This document shows, piece after piece, positions 36,288-45,239 of a DNA stretch of 64,000 nucleotides. Source of the DNA: Syntrophales bacterium (lineage in GTDB: Bacteria; Desulfobacterota; Syntrophia; Syntrophales; UBA4778); assembly GCA_028712885.1 (NCBI GenBank), contig JAQTPK010000005.1:37914-101913 (forward strand). The letters are read 5' to 3'. The notes below the pieces were generated by a model. It saw only the letters and a list, made by a program, of their open reading frames with translations, had not been told where the DNA came from and searched no databases. A program made the translations under genes and the position numbers. Numbering within the stretch: the first letter of the stretch is position 1; each line of letters opens with the position of its first letter.

Positions 36288-37964
36288 TCATTCCCGTTTG
36301 GGGCTCTCTCTGTACCTGTATGGCAGCGATTCCCTGATCTGGACGGGGATTTTCCCGTATTTGGATTCGAATTCCTCCAGGAATGTTTCACGCCCCCGGA
36401 AGAAATCCTGAAGTTTGCTTTTAAAGACGCTTTTATCGCGGAAGAGCGCCGCGGCGTTCATCAGGTCAAGGTTGGCCCGGTCGCATTTTATCGGATAATG
36501 GTATCCGAGCGGGTCGGGCTCGAAGCTGAAACGGAGCTGTGCCCGGAGGAGGTCGTTGTACGCCGACAGGGATTGGCGCAGCGTCACTTTCTGCTCGTCT
36601 GGGCCGATCGCACCCGTGTTGGCGAGGTAGCACCTGATCCGGTTCCGTTTCAGGATGTCGTAGAAGATCATCGCATGCTCCATCCGATCGCCCGCTACGA
36701 ACGGATCGAGGAAAAAGACGCGCTTGAATTTCCCTTCTTCATCGGGATTTCCGCCCGTACTCTCGATCGATTCGCCGTAAATGAACTGCATGGTGGCCTG
36801 TTCCGGGGTAAGCCGGCTGACCACGTTGGCCAGCGGATTTCTGGTCAGCATGATGATATAATCGAGACGGTCCGCCCGGAGTCCCTTGCTGGCTATTTCC
36901 AGATTGTCGCGAGTGATGATCGCGCGCCCGTTTCCGGTTTTCGAGATGTCCTTGAAATCCGGCATGTAAGGGTATTTGGTTACAGCTACGTTTTCCAGAA
37001 AGGCGTCCTTTGATTCCGCGGCGCGCAATATCTCCGGCTGACTCTCGTCCAGGCCTTCCGTTTTCACATAAAGCCCGCCGATTTCGAAGGCGGAATAGCT
37101 CCCGTCGAATCCGAGGGTTCCTCCGTCGTCCCCGATCATTTCCGAGCTTTCGCGCGGCATCCGCGAAAATCGCCGGCAGAGCGTAGTCGTCTTGCCCGTT
37201 GCCGTCAGCCCGGAAACGGCGGTGATTATCTCGGACAACTCAGGCCGCTCCGTCTCCATGTCGTAGACCCAGAGAAAATCGCGTCTCGCGCCTGCGTGAA
37301 GGAACAGGCCGTTCCTGTCGATCGCTTTTACTCTCCAGTCCTCGAATTGAAAAATGCCCTTTTTTCCCTCTCCGAGATAGATTGTATTGCGGCAGATCTT
37401 GACCTGTTCGCCCCGCTTCTCTCCCATCATGAGACGGACGGTTATGTCCTTGTCCAGAAGCTTTTTCTGCTTGTTGAACTCGAATGCCTCGTCGGTGAAA
37501 AAGATTACAGTATAGGTCGGATCCTCGACCACCCTTGCGGAGGGCTGATCGAAAAGGAGCTTCAAGCCGTAGGCGATCTGCGCGTACTGCATGGGCATAA
37601 TGAACCGCGCCGTGATCCCTTCCCGGCCGTCCCCCACCACCGTATCCAGGGATATTATTTTCTCCCTGGCGAGCAACGAAACCGCTTGCCGGGCGAGGCT
37701 TTCCTCTTTTTCCCCGAAGGGGTGGTCTACGCTGTTCTGGGTGTGCGGCGCGGAGCGGGACATGGGTTCCGAGTCCGCGGCGATCGACCCGACCTGCGTC
37801 TGAATTACACCTTCCTGCCGGAGAGCATAACGCTCGATCTGACTCAGAGACAGGCCTTCCTTGAGACGCTTTTCCTGTTTCGCCCGGGAATATATCTCTT
37901 CCGCCGCTTGTTTGAAAAAATTCCTCATTTCCGGATTCTGCAAAGGTGACTTTGGCTTGAACAC
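36288..37964 (-). CDS. ATP-dependent phosphoenolpyruvate carboxykinase, divergent
   Basis: A 558-residue protein with PEPCK landmarks: kinase-1 loop SGLTATGKTTT, EMIGDDGGTLGFDG (aligned with the IGDDEHGW metal site) and NVVSRLTPEQATMQFIYG. The kinase-1 loop normally reads GLSGTGKTT, and the EHGW part is replaced by GGTLG, so the nucleotide or metal site is altered. It would convert oxaloacetate to PEP with ATP. An N-terminal extension of about 90 residues is rich in charge. Function as a true PEPCK is likely but should be treated with care because of these changes. Confidence 0.78.
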   Translation of the reverse strand: MFKPKSPLQNPEMRNFFKQAAEEIYSRAKQEKRLKEGLSLSQIERYALRQEGVIQTQVGSIAADSEPMSRSAPHTQNSVDHPFGEKEESLARQAVSLLAREKIISLDTVVGDGREGITARFIMPMQYAQIAYGLKLLFDQPSARVVEDPTYTVIFFTDEAFEFNKQKKLLDKDITVRLMMGEKRGEQVKICRNTIYLGEGKKGIFQFEDWRVKAIDRNGLFLHAGARRDFLWVYDMETERPELSEIITAVSGLTATGKTTTLCRRFSRMPRESSEMIGDDGGTLGFDGSYSAFEIGGLYVKTEGLDESQPEILRAAESKDAFLENVAVTKYPYMPDFKDISKTGNGRAIITRDNLEIASKGLRADRLDYIIMLTRNPLANVVSRLTPEQATMQFIYGESIESTGGNPDEEGKFKRVFFLDPFVAGDRMEHAMIFYDILKRNRIRCYLANTGAIGPDEQKVTLRQSLSAYNDLLRAQLRFSFEPDPLGYHYPIKCDRANLDLMNAAALFRDKSVFKSKLQDFFRGRETFLEEFESKYGKIPVQIRESLPYRYRESPKRE

Positions 37965-38240
37965 TACTTGAAAGCATCAAGAATAGCAAGCGAATTGCAC
38001 GACACGACTGCGCGCGAATGGCAAACGGCGAGCTCTGAAAGTGATGCTTGAGAATTACGGCAAAATGCCGAGCGGCTCGCTGAGTGCTCAGGCTTTTCGA
38101 AACGGAAAATCAGACGCGCCCCGATTTTCCGGCGGCTGATAATGGAAAAGCATTGTACATTGCCCGGCTTCGGGGGATCGGAAAAGTTTTGACAGCGGAT
38201 TAAACTCTTCTCAATCAACGTCCAGCCGCAAGGGGGGCAG

Positions 38241-39545
38241 ATGGTATTTTTCAGGAAAGCCGCCCTCATCGTTATTGTCCTGCTCTGGGGCGCATTGCAG
38301 GTCTCCGCCGAGATGAGAAATGAAATTTCATATCTGCGGGGGGACTATAACGGAAAATTTTTCGACCGCCACAACAGGACTTTCCGCATCGGCTCTGCGT
38401 TCCATTATGCGCACGCCAAGCAGCACGATATCCTCCTGCTCACGTCGCTGGTGGAGCATGTGCTGGCGGATTCGGCGTTTGACGCGGAAAGCGTTCACGT
38501 GATCCACGGCCCCCCGCGAACGGATCCCGCGATGGAATATTACGGGCCCTATACGGCGAGGATAGCCTGGCGGCTTTACCGGGCCATTGACTGGTCCCAT
38601 ATGCATCACGAACAGACCTACGATATTCTTTCCGACAATCGGATTCCATGGTCCGCTAAAAAGGAATGGACGGACAGGGCCGTCCGCTACTATCTCGATA
38701 AAAACGACGTTCCGCGAAGCCCGGCTCCTCTGGAGGTCACCATGCGGAGGGCCGGGGTCATGATGAAACCCTATTTCACCATGTTCCGGAATCTGTACCC
38801 TCATTCCAATAATTTTTTCTATGTGGCGCACTGGTGGCATCCGGCGGTTTACGAAGCCATGATGAGGGGGGGCAATGGAAGCGGTCAGGATCGGCTGGTC
38901 CTTACCGTGGACGAGGTGCTCTACGACCAGGTCCTGCGAAACAGGCCCCGGCGCATGCTTCTCAGCAGGGAGGTGATGCCCCGGTACTCAAGGATGTCGC
39001 CGGAATCCGCGAACATCTTCGACAATCTTCATATGCTGCACGGGATCGCGTACGACATACTGGCGTACGGGGAGTGGACCCATGAGCAGAAGAGAAAAGA
39101 ATTGTACCGCGTGATAAAGGCGATGGGCTATCAGCCCGGCGATGAAAAGCTTGCCCGAAAATTCCGGATTCCCCGTCCGGAAGCGGACCCCGGCGCATAC
39201 GAGGAATGGATGCGCGGCTCAGACGGGGAAATGAACCGGATCATGATGGAGATGATGGAAGAGATGCTGCCGCTGATGACGCCCGGCGGGAGCAGGGCCG
39301 TGCGTTCTGCGGTTATGGATCAGGTGCGGATGAAGCTGGCGCCGGGTATCCAGAAGGGGGAGCGTCCGGGATCGCTGGCGAATGCCCTGAAGCAGGTCAT
39401 GCCGGAGATGAAAATGAAGCCTCACGACATGGATCCCGGGGTCGAGCCCGTGGAAACGATCCGGGTGATGCTCGAGGCATGGAAAAACAAAAACGGAAAC
39501 ATGCCGGATATCGAACCGCTCGAGATGAAAGACGAGCCCGTCTGA
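38241..39545 (+). CDS. Exported histidine-rich protein of unknown family
   Basis: A 434-residue protein with a signal peptide (1-23, cut near VSA-E). The mature part has no cysteine but many paired histidines: HYAHAKQH (55-62), HMHH (120-123), HWWH (197-200) and HMLH (264-267), plus His73, His86, His89, His188 and His281. The last third is rich in Met and Glu (MMEMMEEMLPLM). I do not recognise the family; the HxxH pairs suggest a metal or haem site in the periplasm. It is followed after 31 bp by a beta-barrel protein, forming a two-gene unit. A TTGACA at 38189 may be its promoter; a GGGGGG ribosome site precedes the start. Confidence 0.8.
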   Translation: MVFFRKAALIVIVLLWGALQVSAEMRNEISYLRGDYNGKFFDRHNRTFRIGSAFHYAHAKQHDILLLTSLVEHVLADSAFDAESVHVIHGPPRTDPAMEYYGPYTARIAWRLYRAIDWSHMHHEQTYDILSDNRIPWSAKKEWTDRAVRYYLDKNDVPRSPAPLEVTMRRAGVMMKPYFTMFRNLYPHSNNFFYVAHWWHPAVYEAMMRGGNGSGQDRLVLTVDEVLYDQVLRNRPRRMLLSREVMPRYSRMSPESANIFDNLHMLHGIAYDILAYGEWTHEQKRKELYRVIKAMGYQPGDEKLARKFRIPRPEADPGAYEEWMRGSDGEMNRIMMEMMEEMLPLMTPGGSRAVRSAVMDQVRMKLAPGIQKGERPGSLANALKQVMPEMKMKPHDMDPGVEPVETIRVMLEAWKNKNGNMPDIEPLEMKDEPV

Positions 39546-39576
39546 ACGGGCGCCGGCCCGGTACGGAGGAAAGGGA

Positions 39577-40353
39577 ATGTTCGTCATTCTGAAGCGGATT
39601 CTGACAGGGCCGATCCTGACCGCGTTGCTGTTGGCATGCTTCCTGCCGCAGAATTCCGGCGCGGCTGATCATACCAATCTGGAGGAAGGAATCCCGCTCC
39701 AGGTTGTCGATGCTTACGCCACTCCTTATCTTAACCGCGAGATCCAGGCAAGCTGGAGATATGAAAGGACCCGTGAAAGTGAAGAGAAGCTCGTGCTTGA
39801 GCCCCGGCTGGAATACGGGTTTGCCAGGAACTGGCAGGGATCGATCTCCGTGCCGGTGATTGCGGGCAACGCCGACCAGACCGGGAGCGGCAATGTCGGC
39901 ATCGAGACCCTTTACAATTTCAATGCCGAAACCCTGTTCCTCCCCGCGCTTGCCCTGTCAGGGCGGGCCGACCTTCCGACCGGCAGGGAATCCGCCGGCG
40001 TGGACACGACCCTGACTTTCATCGCCACTAAAATGATCATCCCGAGCTCCCGTTTCAACCGGACGCACTTCAATCTGAGCTGGATGCATAACAGGGGCGC
40101 CAACGATGACGAAAGGGTGGACCGCTACCGGGCTCTTGTCGGCTTCGATATCCGGGTCGGAAGGGATACTGTCCTGGTTACGGACCTCTTCCGGGAGCTG
40201 ACGATTAAAAAAGGGGAAAGGTCGACCATGTTCGAGCTCGGTTTTCGGACACAGCTCACTCCCTTTACCCTGATCGGGTTCGGAGCAAGCGCGGGATTGG
40301 GCGACCAGTCGCCGAGATTCAGGATTACTCTCGGCTTCCAGCACTCGTTTTGA
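39577..40353 (+). CDS. Outer-membrane beta-barrel protein (phenol-MetA-like)
   Basis: A 258-residue exported protein: signal peptide to about residue 30, then alternating hydrophobic and polar strands ending in an aromatic terminal strand (RFRITLGFQHSF), the usual outer-membrane signature. GNVGIETLYNFNAETLFLPA and SGRADLPTGRESAGVDTTL match the PF13557 'MetA pathway of phenol degradation' type of putative porin. AGGAAAGGG precedes the ATG. Its partner is the histidine-rich gene, so it may pass that protein's substrate or a metal. Confidence 0.75.
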   Translation: MFVILKRILTGPILTALLLACFLPQNSGAADHTNLEEGIPLQVVDAYATPYLNREIQASWRYERTRESEEKLVLEPRLEYGFARNWQGSISVPVIAGNADQTGSGNVGIETLYNFNAETLFLPALALSGRADLPTGRESAGVDTTLTFIATKMIIPSSRFNRTHFNLSWMHNRGANDDERVDRYRALVGFDIRVGRDTVLVTDLFRELTIKKGERSTMFELGFRTQLTPFTLIGFGASAGLGDQSPRFRITLGFQHSF

Positions 40354-40529
40354 AAGGGCTTCAGGTTTTCAGCGAAGAGAATCCCCGCCGACTCTTGTCC
40401 TCGTTGAGACAACAATGCTGAATTAGAGGCTGAGTCATGGTTCGACCCTTCGACTCTGCTCAGGGCTGACAGCTCACCATGACAAGCCGCCGATCCTCGC
40501 ACCCTCGCAACTTCGCATCTTCGTTTTTC
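40354..40529. repeat. Word-repeat spacer between convergent genes
   Basis: GTCATGGTTCGACCCTTCGA and CAGCTCACCATGACAAGCCG form inverted ends, followed by CTCGCACCCTCGCAACTTCG. Close relatives are at 55708-55815 (TCATGGTTCGACGGGCTCAC, ACCATGACAAGCCTCCTATC). Confidence 0.75.
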
Positions 40530-41903
40530 TCAGCCATGCCTGCATACGCAGCGCTCTTCCAGATCCTTCCGGACCGCGGCGGCGATCTTCTCCACATCTT
40601 CCATCGTCTTTTCCAGGTCCAGGGTAAGTACCCGGCGGTTTTTCATCACAACCTTGCCTTCAATAATCGAATCGCTCACGTCCGCTCCGCCGGCGCTGTA
40701 AACGATCTGGGAATAGGGGTTGTACAAGGGAGTCATTTTCGGTTTCCGGCAGTCTATCGTGACGATGTCGGCCCTCTTCCCCGGCTCGATGGATCCTATC
40801 CGATCCCCAATCCCGAGCGCTCGGGCGCCGCCGATCGTCGCCATCCGGAGCACCGAGGCGGCATCCATGACGGTCGGATCCATCCGCGCGGCTTTGAATA
40901 TCTTGGCGCAGGCATTCATCTCGCCCACCATGTCCAGGTCGTTGTTGCTCGCGGCGCCGTCGGTCCCGATTCCCACCCGGACGCCGGCGGCGAGAAGCTC
41001 GGGAATCGGCGCTATTCCGCAAGCCAGCTTCATGTTGCTCTCCGGGGAGTGGGAGACCGCCGCGCCCGTATCGGCCAGAATCCGGACCTCGTCCGGTTCC
41101 AGCCAGACCGCGTGGACGGCTACGGTCCGGGGATCGAGGATGCCGAGGCTTTCCGCATAGCGCACGGGCGAGAGTCCGGTTGCGTCGCGGACGACCCGGT
41201 TCTCCTCGGCCGTTTCGGCCAAGTGGACGAAACAGAGCGCGCCTTCGGCCCGGGCGACCGCTTTCACCGCCTTGAGCGTCCGCTTATGGCACGTGTACGC
41301 CGTATGGGGGAAGAGGGCGGGCGTAACCAGGGGGGACCGGTCGCGCCATTTTCCCAGGAACTTTTCGGCGACGGCGATATGGTTCCGTACGGCTTCGTCG
41401 CCGGGTGGCGTGAAATCGATGAAGCCCTGGGCCGGCACGGTCCGGATGCCCGCCTCGATCGCTGCGCGGCAGGCGGAGCTTTCATGAAAGTACCCGTCCG
41501 CCATTGTTGTCGTTCCCGAGAGGATCATTTCCGCGGCGGCCAGGAGAGTCCCGCGGTAGACCATATCCCGGTTAACGTATTTCGCCTCAACGGGGAAGAT
41601 GTGGTTATGGAGCCACTCCATCAGAGGCAGGTCGTCCGCCAGTCCGCGAAAGCAGGTCATGGCGGCGTGGCAGTGCGTGTTGATGAAACCGGGAAGGATT
41701 ATTTTTCCCGATGCGTCAATCCTCTCTGCCGCCTCCGGCAGTTCAGGGTAATCGCGCATGCTTCCGGCAAACAGGATCTCCCCTCCGGAGATGCCGATCG
41801 CGGCGTCCGCAAACGTCTCCATCGCATCCGACATGGTCAGCAGGACGCCTCCGGCAACCAGGAGGTCCACTCTTTCCGGGATTGTTTCCGCCGGCTTTTT
41901 CAT
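40530..41903 (-). CDS. Amidohydrolase, methylthioadenosine/S-adenosylhomocysteine deaminase-like
   Basis: A 457-residue metal-dependent deaminase-type amidohydrolase. It shows GFINTHCHAAMTCFRGLADD, an HLAETAEE loop, VSHSPESNMKLACGIAP and GTDGAASNNDLDMVGEM, the MtaD/SsnA signature. It overlaps the start of the paralogous upstream gene's end by 4 bp. The two paralogs are about half identical by eye, so they arose by duplication and may differ in substrate (SAH, MTA or a chlorohydrolase-type compound). Confidence 0.88.
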   Translation of the reverse strand: MKKPAETIPERVDLLVAGGVLLTMSDAMETFADAAIGISGGEILFAGSMRDYPELPEAAERIDASGKIILPGFINTHCHAAMTCFRGLADDLPLMEWLHNHIFPVEAKYVNRDMVYRGTLLAAAEMILSGTTTMADGYFHESSACRAAIEAGIRTVPAQGFIDFTPPGDEAVRNHIAVAEKFLGKWRDRSPLVTPALFPHTAYTCHKRTLKAVKAVARAEGALCFVHLAETAEENRVVRDATGLSPVRYAESLGILDPRTVAVHAVWLEPDEVRILADTGAAVSHSPESNMKLACGIAPIPELLAAGVRVGIGTDGAASNNDLDMVGEMNACAKIFKAARMDPTVMDAASVLRMATIGGARALGIGDRIGSIEPGKRADIVTIDCRKPKMTPLYNPYSQIVYSAGGADVSDSIIEGKVVMKNRRVLTLDLEKTMEDVEKIAAAVRKDLEERCVCRHG

Positions 41904-43225
41904 TGCTTAAGCGACGCCTTCACTTCCTCGGCTATGCTTATGACTTTGCTGATGATTTTATCTTCGTCCAAAGTGCGTATCTGCTTGTTCTCCATAACAA
42001 TCCTGCCGTTGATGATAACGTCCCTGACGTCGTCCCCCTTGGCTGCATACACGAGGTGGGAATACTCCCGGTAGAGGGGCGTGAGGTGCGGTTTCTTCAG
42101 ATCGATAGAGATTATGTCGGCGCGCTTTCCCGGTTCAAGCGATCCGATCCGGTCTGCCATCCCGAGCGCCGCCGCGCCCATTCGGGTTGCCATCTTCAGG
42201 ACCGTGTCCGCACTCATCACGGTCGGGTCCAGCCGCCACGCCTTGTGGAGCTTGGCGGCCATGTCCATTTCCTGGAACATGTCGAGGTTGTTGTTGCTTG
42301 CGCAGCCGTCCGTTCCGAGTCCGACCGCAATGCCCGCGGCGAGCATTTCGGGAACGGGCGCAACGCCGGAGGCGAGCTTCATGTTGCTTTCCGGGTTGTG
42401 TACGATGCGGCAGCCGTGGTCGGCGAAGAGGCGGATGTCCTCTTCGTCCATGGCCACGCAGTGGAAAGCGGTCACGCTCGGGCCGAGGATGCCTTTTTCC
42501 GCAAGAAAATGTACGGGGCTTTTTCCGAGCTTGGAAATCAGCCCGTCGCGTTCGGCCTTCGTCTCCAGCAGGTGGACGGCGTAGGGGACGCCGTAGCGGT
42601 CCGCCAGCTCCTTCGACCTGGCCAGGAGATTGTCCGAGCAGGTATAGCAGGCGTGCGGCTCGACGACGATGCCAATCAGCGGGTCGCCCGCCCAGCGCCT
42701 GATGAGGTCCTCGGTGTACTTCAGCCCTTCGTCGGAAGTTTTGAAATTCGGGGAGGGGAAATCGAACAGGACCTCGCCCGCCAGGCAGCGCACGCCCGCT
42801 TCTTTTGACGCCCGCGCCGTTTCCTCTTCGAAGATGTACATGTCGCAGAAGGTGGTCGTGCCGGAGCGGATCATCTCGGCGCAGGCGAGGAGGGTGCCCC
42901 AGTAGACGAGCTCGGGGCGTACGTTTCTCGCCTCAGCCGGGAAAATATAATTCTGGAGCCAGTCCTCGAGCTTGAGATCGTCGGCCATTCCCCGGAAGCA
43001 GGTCATCGCCGCATGCGTGTGTCCGTTCACGAGTCCCGGCATGACAATGCACCCGGCGGCGTCGATCGTCTTCCGGACTGAGAACCTCGCCTTCAGCTCC
43101 TCGGCGGCGCCGACGGCCGCGATCGAGTCGCCCCGGACCGCAACCGCGCCGCAGCCGATGCAGGTGTCTTTTTCATCCAGCGTCAGGACCGTCCCGCCCG
43201 AGACCAGGATATCGACTTGCTCCAT
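41900..43225 (-). CDS. Amidohydrolase, methylthioadenosine/S-adenosylhomocysteine deaminase-like (paralog)
   Basis: A 441-residue paralog of the downstream gene with GLVNGHTHAAMTCFRGMADD, HLLETKAERDG, VHNPESNMKLASGVAP and GTDGCASNNNLDMFQEMDM. The start is ATG 43225 with GGAGAAAAGCAG upstream; the frame is open 20 codons further. As the first gene of the pair it would be made from the region upstream of 43226. Deamination of SAH or methylthioadenosine fits anaerobes lacking SAH hydrolase, but no such pathway gene is adjacent. Confidence 0.88.
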   Translation of the reverse strand: MEQVDILVSGGTVLTLDEKDTCIGCGAVAVRGDSIAAVGAAEELKARFSVRKTIDAAGCIVMPGLVNGHTHAAMTCFRGMADDLKLEDWLQNYIFPAEARNVRPELVYWGTLLACAEMIRSGTTTFCDMYIFEEETARASKEAGVRCLAGEVLFDFPSPNFKTSDEGLKYTEDLIRRWAGDPLIGIVVEPHACYTCSDNLLARSKELADRYGVPYAVHLLETKAERDGLISKLGKSPVHFLAEKGILGPSVTAFHCVAMDEEDIRLFADHGCRIVHNPESNMKLASGVAPVPEMLAAGIAVGLGTDGCASNNNLDMFQEMDMAAKLHKAWRLDPTVMSADTVLKMATRMGAAALGMADRIGSLEPGKRADIISIDLKKPHLTPLYREYSHLVYAAKGDDVRDVIINGRIVMENKQIRTLDEDKIISKVISIAEEVKASLKQ

Positions 43226-43596
43226 CTGCTTTTCTCCTTCGGATGAATACCGCTTAAATTCTCGCACAAAGACACGGAGGCGCAAAATTAGAAACAGTTT
43301 ATCTTTGTATTTTTTTTAAGGGGAATGTTCAAGCCAATTCTTCCGGCTATTGCCGAAACAGTCTATCGGTTTTTTGTTAACTGAAAAATGAAACCAGAAA
43401 CTCTATTCGCGAGCAACAGCACTTCAGGAAGAACATGCCATCCGGTAAATCGCCTTGACAGTAATGACCGGAAATACTATGTAATTCCTTGAAATTTGGG
43501 CAATCGACAACGGTCTGAAGGCAAAAGGCGTAGACTTCGGAAGAGCAGCTTGCCTTTATTAAACTTGAGACCTGAGACCTGAAACTTTATTTCAGG
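43226..43596. other. Intergenic before tRNA-Leu
   Basis: About 370 bp. It holds the upstream region of the amidohydrolase pair (minus) and of the tRNA (plus). A short word repeat (AACTTGAGACCTGAGACCTG) sits at 43562-43581, just before the tRNA. Nothing else is recognised. Confidence 0.5.
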
Positions 43597-43684
43597 GCCT
43601 GGGTGGCGGAATAGGTAGACGCAAGGGACTTAAAATCCCTCGGTACCTGGTACCGTGCGGGTTCGATTCCCGCCCCAGGCACCA
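43597..43684 (+). tRNA. tRNA-Leu (anticodon UAA)
   Basis: A full cloverleaf with CCA encoded. Acceptor GCCTGGG pairs with CCCAGGC before ACCA. The anticodon stem AGGGA/TCCCT encloses the loop CTTAAAA, so the anticodon is TAA (43631-43633). A long variable arm (CGGTACCTGGTACCGTG) and the TPsiC arm with GGTTCGATTCCCGCC confirm a class II tRNA-Leu reading UUA. Confidence 0.97.
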
Positions 43685-43752
43685 CTTTTTTAAAAACAAG
43701 TTGAGAAGCTGAGAAGTTGAGAAGTCAGGAAACTGAGGGGCCGGGGAAGGTC

Positions 43753-44202
43753 ATGATCTGCTATAAGGAAAAGATCAGCGAAATGGCGGAGAAGTACTGC
43801 CTCCAGATGGTCTATGCCTTCGGCAGCAGGGGGAAGGAGATCCTTGATCTGGTGGAGGAAAGAATAGATCAACTATCCGCGACCCCGTCGGACCTGGACA
43901 TCGGCGTCAAGTCGGGAAAATATCTTTCCGTCGAAGAGAAAGTCGAAATCGCCATATTTTTTGAAGATCTTTTCAGTCTTCCGCGCGTCGATGTAGTAGT
44001 CCTCGACGAGGCGCCCGTACTCCTTGCCTTGGAAATCGTCACCGGCGAACTCCTCTACTGCCGCGACGAAGTTTTTGAGGCAAAATATCAGCTCTATATT
44101 TTAGCGCAGGCCGGCGATCTGAAATTCATTCAGAGAACGAAGCTCAAGCGCGATATGGGGGGAGAAGTACAATTGGCTCCCGAAGAGATTTTCGATATCT
44201 GA
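43753..44202 (+). CDS. MNT-type nucleotidyltransferase domain protein
   Basis: A 149-residue protein of the minimal nucleotidyltransferase fold, with GSRGKE and the metal motif DLDIGV about 25 residues later, then VDVVVLDEAPVLLALEIVTG. MNT proteins usually act as AMPylating antitoxins to a HEPN toxin, but no HEPN gene is found next to it. The ATG at 43753 is chosen because the upstream in-frame part is encoded by a word repeat (GTTGAGAAGCTGAGAAG). Located 70 bp after tRNA-Leu. Confidence 0.75.
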   Translation: MICYKEKISEMAEKYCLQMVYAFGSRGKEILDLVEERIDQLSATPSDLDIGVKSGKYLSVEEKVEIAIFFEDLFSLPRVDVVVLDEAPVLLALEIVTGELLYCRDEVFEAKYQLYILAQAGDLKFIQRTKLKRDMGGEVQLAPEEIFDI

Positions 44203-44895
44203 TCGCTACCTGTCAGCAGTCTTATGATTGGAAAAAATCACCGCATTTCGTAAAAGACAGCCGCTGAAATTATCCTAATTAAAGTATTCCGAGAACCAGC
44301 CTGAGCAGCTTGGGAGTCCCTGTCCCAAGTCAAGGGCCGACCCCTCTGATTCCTCTGTAGCTTTCAATATAACCTTGAAAAAACACGTATATCGGTCCTG
44401 AAATATATATGTCAATAAATGCTGATTTTGGCAGAGCGTGTTAGAATGTGTATCAATTCAGTTCAAGACCCTCCAAGCTTGTCGAAATTGCACCTCGTGC
44501 AAGGCGTGCGGAAAAGATCTCGTGTTGGACGTTGCCTTTTATTGCGGAAACCACGAAACGCGAACTGATTCCCGAGGCATTCAGAGATGTCCGGAAGGCA
44601 GTTGATGAAATCTATGCGGAATACCTGAAAACGAACGAACTTAAATTTTAGAGAGGGGCGTGGATCATCGTGCGAAATAAAATAAGCACTCTTGGCTAAT
44701 AAGGGGCTGATACCATCACCTCAGGTGTCTTAAATCGGGGCGGGGTGAAACGGCATCGATATCACGAGGCTCGTCACCGAAGTGATTTCGAACTCCATGG
44801 CGGTCGGCATTGTATTCCGACCGGTTTCCTGGAATTGAGGCGCCGGACGGAATTCAATAGAGACCGACCTGGGTGGGGAATATTTTCCGGGACCA
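44203..44895. other. Low-GC stretch with a doubtful gene fragment
   Basis: About 690 bp of lower GC content than the neighbours, between the MNT gene and the HigA-like gene. It contains one doubtful frame (44448-44651) and otherwise no recognised feature. It may be remnant DNA of the toxin-antitoxin island. Confidence 0.45.
44448..44651 (+). pseudogene. Possible gene fragment
   Basis: A 67-codon frame from a GTG. The C-terminal half, RELIPEAFRDVRKAVDEIYA, looks like real protein; the N-terminal half (PRARRAEKISCW) does not. No ribosome site is visible. I read it as the surviving end of a lost gene, but I cannot name it. Confidence 0.25.
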
Positions 44896-45234
44896 TTAAG
44901 CCGGTTTTGCGGAATCTTCATCGGGATTGATTTCTTTGAATTGATTTATTTTTACATCTCCATCCGGGAATTTAGCGATAATCTCCAGATCACCCCCCAT
45001 AGCTTTAATCATGTTTCTCAGGGTGCTGATATACATATCAGTGCGGCTCTCCAGCTTGGAAACTGCAGCCTGTCGAACGGACAAATTCTTCGCCAATGTT
45101 TCTTGCGTAAGACTCCTGGCCCGGCGTAGCTCCTGCAAGGGCATTTCGGCGAGAATCCTTCTGGCCCTTTCCTCGGCCGCTTTTCGTCTTTCGGGTTTCA
45201 TCTTACTTTTTAGCTCATGGAATGGTTTGGCCAT
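44896..45234 (-). CDS. higA: XRE-family antitoxin (HigA-like)
   Basis: A 112-residue DNA-binding antitoxin. A helix-turn-helix of the Cro/C1 type lies at about 38-60 (RSLTQETLAKNLSVRQAAVS), followed by YISTLRNMIKAMGGDLEI, a form typical of antitoxins paired with HigB-type toxins. It follows the toxin reading frame by 5 bp, in the higBA order. Its toxin is frameshifted (next entry), so it may now act alone. Confidence 0.85.
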   Translation of the reverse strand: MAKPFHELKSKMKPERRKAAEERARRILAEMPLQELRRARSLTQETLAKNLSVRQAAVSKLESRTDMYISTLRNMIKAMGGDLEIIAKFPDGDVKINQFKEINPDEDSAKPA

Positions 45235-45239
45235 TTTCT

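Noticed and set aside
40479..42074. 531-codon plus-strand frame
   Set aside because: Antisense to the first amidohydrolase; its start lies in a word repeat.
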